Positions 51,233 to 55,438 of a stretch of DNA of 55,438 nt are shown one piece after another. This stretch comes from Candidatus Methylomirabilis sp. (GTDB taxonomy: Bacteria; Methylomirabilota; Methylomirabilia; Methylomirabilales; Methylomirabilaceae). Numbering within the stretch: position 1 is the stretch's first letter; each line of letters begins with the position of its first letter. A program made the position numbers and the translations under genes. The notes under the pieces are model-generated. The model had not been told where the DNA came from, ran no database searches, and saw only the letters and a list, made by a program, of their open reading frames with translations. Location of the stretch: positions 1 through 55,438 of the forward strand of contig NSJM01000009.1 of NCBI GenBank assembly GCA_002634395.1, written 5' to 3'.

Positions 51233-52476
51233 GACGGAAACCTTTGGAGAAGGCCATCATAGACCTCGGCAAAGTTTCGTGCTGCAGCTTCCCAGCCAGC
51301 ATGCTGAATGGCCCACTGACGGGCGTTGCGCGCCAGCTCCTCTCGAAGCGGTCGGTTGCCGAGGAGTCGTATCACGGCGGCTGCGATCTCTCGGGGATTT
51401 TTTTCCTCGACAAGCAGCCCCGTCTGCTCGTGTTTCACTATGTCGGGAATCCCTCCGACATTCGTTGCGACGACGCTGGTTCCCGAAGCGAAGGCCTCGA
51501 GAATGGTGATACCTTGCCCTTCAGTGTCGCCATCCGCTCCACGAATAGAAGGACAGATAAAGATGTCCGCGGTGGCATAGTATTTTGCCAGTTCCCTGCT
51601 CGGGAGACCGCCAAGAAAGATAACCTGGTCTTGAATGCCGAGCGTCCTGACTTCCTGTTTCAGATCGGTGTCGAGAGGTCCGAACCCGGCGATAAGAAGC
51701 TTTGTAGAAGGGCATTCTTTCAGGATATCGGGCATGGCCCGCATAAGGAAGGTAAAGCCCTTCTTTTCTGCAAACCTACCGACTGCCAGCAGCAAAGTCG
51801 TGGGGTGTCCGTATGCTGTTCTGAGAGAGGGGGAGAAGTGCCGGGGGTCGAACAAAGATAGATCGACGCCATTTGGAATCGTGATGGGATTGATGCCGGG
51901 AACCAGACGCAGGAGAGTTTGCCGAGTTGCAAGACTGTTTGCGGTGACCGCGCCTGCGTGTGCCAGTGTGTATAGGCGTAGCCGGTTCAGGGCAGGGGTA
52001 AGCGCCAGAAAGACATCGGCGCCGTGCGCGGTGACGAGGTACGGCTTTCGGTATCGGCGACACCAGAGCGCGGCGAAATACCCCTGTGGAATGAGCCAAT
52101 GACTATGAACCAGCTCAATATCATTCTTCCGAATGAGCGTCCCTATGGCCAAAAATTGAGCGATGAGGAAAGGCAGGAGACATAGGCGAGCCGACCAGCG
52201 TTTCTTGAGATTGGGCAGGATCCCTCCCTCATAACACAGTCGCTGCAAGTCGGAGGGCCAGAAGTACTGGAAGCGAACGACGCTCAACCCGTCCCACGTT
52301 TCCGCGCGTTTCGCCCCTTTGTGATGAGGCGCCAATACCGTAATCTGATAGCCAAGTTTAGCGAGTCCTGCGGACAAGTGATAGACGAATGCCGGCTCGC
52401 TGTCCTCCGGCCACCGCGGAAAGGTGGTCGCAATGACCAAGACTCGCCCGTTGTGAGTGGGTATCGGATCATTCAT
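51229..52476 (-). CDS. Family 4 (GT-B) glycosyltransferase
   Basis: A 415-residue GT4 protein. VLVIATTFPRWPEDSEPAFV, LVHSHWLIPQGYFAALW and YLVTAHGADVFLALTP are typical of GT4 enzymes of the WecG-like exopolysaccharide type. The donor domain has TIPNGVDLSLFDP, LLAVGRFAEKKGFTFLMRAM, ADGDTEGQGITILEAFASGTSVVA (EX7E) and GLLVEEKNPREIAAAV. Its first eight bases overlap the membrane protein gene upstream and its last four the GT2 gene. Confidence 0.93.
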   Translation of the reverse strand: MNDPIPTHNGRVLVIATTFPRWPEDSEPAFVYHLSAGLAKLGYQITVLAPHHKGAKRAETWDGLSVVRFQYFWPSDLQRLCYEGGILPNLKKRWSARLCLLPFLIAQFLAIGTLIRKNDIELVHSHWLIPQGYFAALWCRRYRKPYLVTAHGADVFLALTPALNRLRLYTLAHAGAVTANSLATRQTLLRLVPGINPITIPNGVDLSLFDPRHFSPSLRTAYGHPTTLLLAVGRFAEKKGFTFLMRAMPDILKECPSTKLLIAGFGPLDTDLKQEVRTLGIQDQVIFLGGLPSRELAKYYATADIFICPSIRGADGDTEGQGITILEAFASGTSVVATNVGGIPDIVKHEQTGLLVEEKNPREIAAAVIRLLGNRPLREELARNARQWAIQHAGWEAAARNFAEVYDGLLQRFPS

Positions 52477-53794
52477 TCGGATATGATGAGCCTGGGGTGT
52501 CCACGCGCGGGTAGCGACTCAGAGACGCCATTGCGAGCGCCGCGAAGATCAGGAGGAACGGCTCTAACGGATACCGATAACGGTACAGGGTGATGAGCCT
52601 CACGTAGTAAATAAGCGGGTACAGCAGGAAGAACAGAGCCGCACTCCCTACGGGCCGGCCCTGCCAATAAGCCAAGATGAGTCCTCCCACCGCGAGGACG
52701 AGAATGGCAGGGTAACTGAGAGCAAGTGCTGTCTTGGCGAGTGGACCACCGTGGCGCATCGCCTGTTCGAGGGCCGCACCGAAGTCCGTCTGCCACCAGA
52801 ACTGCGCTGCCCGGCATAGACTCAGTTCGAGCACTCGGCGCGGATGGGCCCGCGCCCAGTGAAGGGCGCGCTTCAGTAACCATTGGTTCAGGACTACCTC
52901 GTCCATTCCGGCAGTCAGCTCCTTCTCACTCGGGCTCATGGTCTCGAAGACAGATGGACCGCTCTCCCCACACTTCCGGCGCGCCACGTGGTCGTTGAGG
53001 CTTCCGGCCAGTTCTTGTCCAAGGTTGGACTTTATCGGGACCCATGTGCCAAAGACGATGTAGTTGCGAACGGTCCACGGTGTTAGGACGACGACCGCCA
53101 CGATGACTGCAATCAACGACACTCGAAGGCGTGTTGCAAGGGACGTCGGCGCTCGTAAGATTGCGTACAGGATGCACGGGAGCAAGACGAGGGAGACCGG
53201 ATCCAGAAGGGCGGTAAGGCTTGCAACGAGGCCGGCGCTAAGAACGGTGCCAATTCTCGCTGTCTCCCGATACACCTGGGCGAGCAAGAGCGTCATGGCC
53301 GTCAGCAGGACCGACAGTGGAGATGATGACACGATTCCCCCTGAGAAGTAGACCGCCGGCGGATAGATAGCGAAGCCGAATGCGGCGATGACAGCCGCAC
53401 GTCTGCCCGCCCACCGGCATGCAAGGGCATAAAGGATAAAGACGGTGGCAGCTCCGATCGCGCACTGGATCACCAGAATGACGATAGCGGACGCGGGGGA
53501 GTAGACTCCGAAGATCGAGAAGACTCCCGAAAGTAGGTAAGGGTAAAGCGGCGGCATCCAGGCAGTCGGCTCTCCGGTGCCGAACGGCGAGATGTACCCC
53601 CTTCCCTCCGCAATCGACCGGGCGATCCGGCCCATTTCGTAGCCGAACGCCCAGTGGTCACCATCGGCCGGTACGTGCCACGTGCCGAGGACAAAGACTA
53701 CGGCCAAACGAACGACAAAGGAAAGGGCTGCAGCCCACAGCGCGAGACGCGTCGATAAATCTTGACTACTGTACGTGGGCATCCGATCATTCAT
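52469..53794 (-). CDS. GT39-like membrane glycosyltransferase
   Basis: A 441-residue polytopic protein. After the first helix comes VPADGDHWAFGYEMGRIARS with an acidic pair, then GTGEPTAWMPPLYPYLLSGV, the PMT/ArnT-like first periplasmic loop with P-P-LYP. About ten further helices follow, and the end RYRYPLEPFLLIFAALAM is common in this superfamily (YRxxxPxxPFL). It probably transfers a sugar from the polyprenyl-phosphate donor made by the DPM1-like enzyme encoded just upstream. The two genes are 12 bases apart. Confidence 0.85.
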   Translation of the reverse strand: MNDRMPTYSSQDLSTRLALWAAALSFVVRLAVVFVLGTWHVPADGDHWAFGYEMGRIARSIAEGRGYISPFGTGEPTAWMPPLYPYLLSGVFSIFGVYSPASAIVILVIQCAIGAATVFILYALACRWAGRRAAVIAAFGFAIYPPAVYFSGGIVSSSPLSVLLTAMTLLLAQVYRETARIGTVLSAGLVASLTALLDPVSLVLLPCILYAILRAPTSLATRLRVSLIAVIVAVVVLTPWTVRNYIVFGTWVPIKSNLGQELAGSLNDHVARRKCGESGPSVFETMSPSEKELTAGMDEVVLNQWLLKRALHWARAHPRRVLELSLCRAAQFWWQTDFGAALEQAMRHGGPLAKTALALSYPAILVLAVGGLILAYWQGRPVGSAALFFLLYPLIYYVRLITLYRYRYPLEPFLLIFAALAMASLSRYPRVDTPGSSYPNE

Positions 53795-53806
53795 CCCGGA
53801 CGGTTC

Positions 53807-54793
53807 TCACTGAGGCTCATCCCAACGACGGCCCGCCTGACCTGAATCGTCCTTCGCAGAAAAGTTGAGCCATTTTAGACGTACCAGGATGTCCTCCATC
53901 AGTCGGCGGTTTGCTGATACAAGATCAGATAACAAGCCCATCATCAAGATCTGGAAGCCGAGGAGGATCAGCACTGCGGCGAAAATGAGGGATTGGATCT
54001 TTCCGCCGCCGGCTCCCTGCATGTAGTAGTAAAGAAACCTGCCGGAGATGGCGAAGCCGCCCAGCAGCAGCATGCCTCCAATCAGCGAAAAGACCGCAAG
54101 GGGACGGTACATTGCATAGATTCGAATAATCGTCACGATAGACCGCGTGACGTAATGCCAGTTGCTCTTGATCAAACGCGACGGACGTGTATTCGCCCGG
54201 GTTCTGACCGGCACATGCGCCACCTGGATCCCTTTATGTTCGGCCTGAATGAGCGTCTCCAGCGTATAGGTAAAGCTCGAAAAAACGGTCAGGCGGAGGG
54301 CGGCGCGCTTAGAATACGCGCGAAAGCCGCTGGCAGTATCCGGGATATCGGTGTTCGAGGCTTGCCTTACCACCCAGCTTCCGACCTTTTGGAGGATCTT
54401 CTTGACGGGTGAGAAATGGTCAAGCGCGTCGATTTGCCGATCACCGATTACCATCTCTGCCCGGCCTTCCAGAATCGGTGTGATGAGGGTCTGAATGCCA
54501 CGTCCATCGTACTGATTGTCAGCATCGGTATTGACGATCAGGTCGGCGCCCAGCCTGATCGACGCGTCGATCGCCGCCATAAACGCCTTCGCCAGGCCCT
54601 GATGATGGCCGAGCGAAATGATGTGGTCGGCGCCGGCCAGCTTGGCGACTTCGACCGTCCGATCCGTGCTCCCGTCATCGAGCACGAGGACCTCAACGGT
54701 GTCCACCCCGGGTATCTGGCGTGGGATGTCCCGTACGGTCTCAGTCAGCGTCTGCTCTTCGTTGAAGCAGGGGATTTGGACGATCAGCTTCAT
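53807..54793 (-). CDS. DPM1-like GT2 polyprenyl-phosphate glycosyltransferase
   Basis: A 328-residue protein. LIVQIPCFNEEQTLTETVRD begins the GT2 domain, VEVLVLDDGSTDRTVEVAK and LIVNTDADNQYDGRGIQTLI carry the acidic motifs, and DIPDTASGFRAYSKRAALRL is the hallmark of DPM1/DPMS-like enzymes. Two helices at about residues 232-290 anchor the domain. It makes a polyprenyl-phosphate sugar that GT-C enzymes use outside the cytoplasm. The ATG overlaps a preceding stop, with AGGAAG upstream. First gene of the operon down to 50321. Confidence 0.92.
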   Translation of the reverse strand: MKLIVQIPCFNEEQTLTETVRDIPRQIPGVDTVEVLVLDDGSTDRTVEVAKLAGADHIISLGHHQGLAKAFMAAIDASIRLGADLIVNTDADNQYDGRGIQTLITPILEGRAEMVIGDRQIDALDHFSPVKKILQKVGSWVVRQASNTDIPDTASGFRAYSKRAALRLTVFSSFTYTLETLIQAEHKGIQVAHVPVRTRANTRPSRLIKSNWHYVTRSIVTIIRIYAMYRPLAVFSLIGGMLLLGGFAISGRFLYYYMQGAGGGKIQSLIFAAVLILLGFQILMMGLLSDLVSANRRLMEDILVRLKWLNFSAKDDSGQAGRRWDEPQ

Positions 54794-55302
54794 TGCGCTT
54801 CCTGCGAGTTAGCCGACTCTTGAGAACCAACGAAGGGATGAGAAGAGTAATCCCCTGTGTACCATCTGTCTCCAGTCTCCGTCAAGACAAACCGCCATGA
54901 CCGAGCTGGTTCGCAAGGCAACCTGAGCCAAGAGATAGGACACGAGACAGGAAGTGATCGCCATTCGTCCTCTGTGTACGCCGGCACATCCGTCGGCGCT
55001 GGGTATCCAGTGAGGTCCCACGTTATACTGCCCGTCTCCCAAACGGGCCCGGTGTACACAACGCTCCGCTCAAAAGAGCCTCGCCAGGATTTCTTCAGAC
55101 ATTGGGCTCGGAGGCCAGGGGACACCTCCATGAGCCGTGCGATATCGGCCAGATCCTTCTGATGCTTACTCGAACGTCTGGTCGGATCGAGGATGGCCCA
55201 AAACGTCAAGGCCTTCAGGCCGGCCTCTTCCTGTGAATCTGCTGAGGGTTCATTCCCCGCGGCTTGCCGCGAGTGTGTCATACCGGCGGAAGCCGGTATC
55301 AA
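54790..55302 (-). pseudogene. Unidentified frame containing a nucleotidyltransferase C-terminal remnant
   Basis: A 170-codon frame. Positions about 55230-55083 read KALTFWAILDPTRRSSKHQ, then KDLADIARLMEVSPGLRAQ, the C-terminal signature of nucleotidyltransferase-like proteins (LDPxRRxxKxxKDLADIxRL). The first 25 codons are encoded by repeat hairpins and are not protein-like. The remainder (VVYTGPVWETGSITWDLTG..., about 90 residues) is not recognised; its aromatic content would fit a small beta protein. The stop overlaps the DPM1-like start as ATGA, which may be chance. Best read as a decayed gene. Confidence 0.4.
55258..55299. repeat. REP-like double hairpin
   Basis: Two palindromes lie side by side: CGCGGC-TT-GCCGCG (55258-55271) and ATACCGGC-GGAA-GCCGGTAT (55280-55299). 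The second resembles the short dispersed palindromes (ATxCCGGC...GCCGGxAT) common in many bacterial genomes between genes. Only one copy was seen in the window, so the dispersed nature is inferred. Confidence 0.5.
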
Positions 55303-55438
55303 ACTTCACCATAGTGACTGGGCTCACTGCGAGCTTGCTCTTTACGCGCATTCTACTATACTCTTGCATCACGGGCGAGGGGAACCGCACACTGCTAAGC
55401 GGCCTCCCGGGTTCGCCGGGACAAGTTGTTGCTGTGGC

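Noticed and set aside
55303-55438. Open minus-strand frame at the right edge
   Set aside because: Too short, with no start or motif visible inside the window.
1-55438. tRNA, rRNA, CRISPR arrays or riboswitches
   Set aside because: No cloverleaf-like, regularly spaced repeat or known leader pattern was recognised; the only regular repeats are the GT2 duplication, IS ends and the double hairpin at 55258.

Overview
The window looks like a large surface-polysaccharide and glycan-assembly locus on a bacterial chromosome, interrupted and worn by insertion sequences. The host is most likely a Gram-negative or otherwise diderm bacterium of moderately high G+C, because there is a Wzm/Wzt-type ABC polysaccharide exporter and many envelope glycosyltransferases. 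The overall look (many GT families, IS256, IS1380 and IS3 elements, GTG/TTG starts) would fit an environmental lineage such as Methylomirabilota (NC10) or Nitrospirota. No marker gene is present to settle this, so the taxonomy is inference only.

Layout. 1-2519 (minus): a secreted protein with an Asp-box and an Ig-like domain that runs off the left edge, a short related protein just upstream of it, and a decayed Ig-domain remnant. 2812-5890 (plus): a large GT-C membrane glycosyltransferase-like protein with its own Ig-like tail, then an orphan fragment. 5891-7314: an IS256-family element that cuts off a sugar-nucleotide epimerase. 7301-11515 (minus): the truncated epimerase, a UDP-galactopyranose-mutase-like flavoprotein and a second GT-C protein. 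11697-12109: a gmd (GDP-mannose 4,6-dehydratase) pseudogene. 12241-13884: an intact IS1380-family element with target duplications. 14181-17522 (plus): a FemAB-like transferase, a DegT-like protein and a flippase-like membrane protein. 17589-19894 (minus): a DegT aminotransferase coupled to a GT4 glycosyltransferase. 19979-20520: two back-to-back C-terminal gene remnants.

20716-28061 (plus) is the core: Wzm and Wzt, followed by a six-gene run in which most neighbours overlap by 4 bases: a short NeuB-like synthase, a KdsC-like phosphatase, a TIM-barrel isomerase, a Gfo/Idh/MocA dehydrogenase, a CMP-sugar synthetase and an SDR. This reads as a complete route to a CMP-activated ulosonic acid. 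The set of modifying enzymes does not match sialic, legionaminic or pseudaminic acid pathways, so the sugar may be unusual. 28196-36091 (plus) carries glycosyltransferases of several families (GT61-like, GT2-like, GT17-like, GT-B types) and a capsule-synthesis-like protein. 36274-38215 is an A+T-rich, apparently imported pair (GT-like protein and methyltransferase). 38178-40687 is an IS3-family element with a second IS3-family element nested inside it. 40775-50003 (plus) holds a nucleotidyltransferase-like protein, a tandem pair of GT2-like paralogues with nearly identical N-terminal halves, an epimerase, a second capsule-type protein, and GT4 and GT2 enzymes. 50321-54793 (minus) is a compact operon: DPM1-like GT2, GT39-like membrane protein, GT4 and GT2.

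Together the genes plausibly make, decorate and export a heteropolysaccharide or glycan: sugar-nucleotide enzymes supply activated monomers, the GTs build the chain, Wzt with its C-terminal domain recognises the finished chain and Wzm exports it, while the GT-C proteins use lipid-linked sugars on the outer face of the inner membrane. No tRNA, rRNA or CRISPR array was seen.
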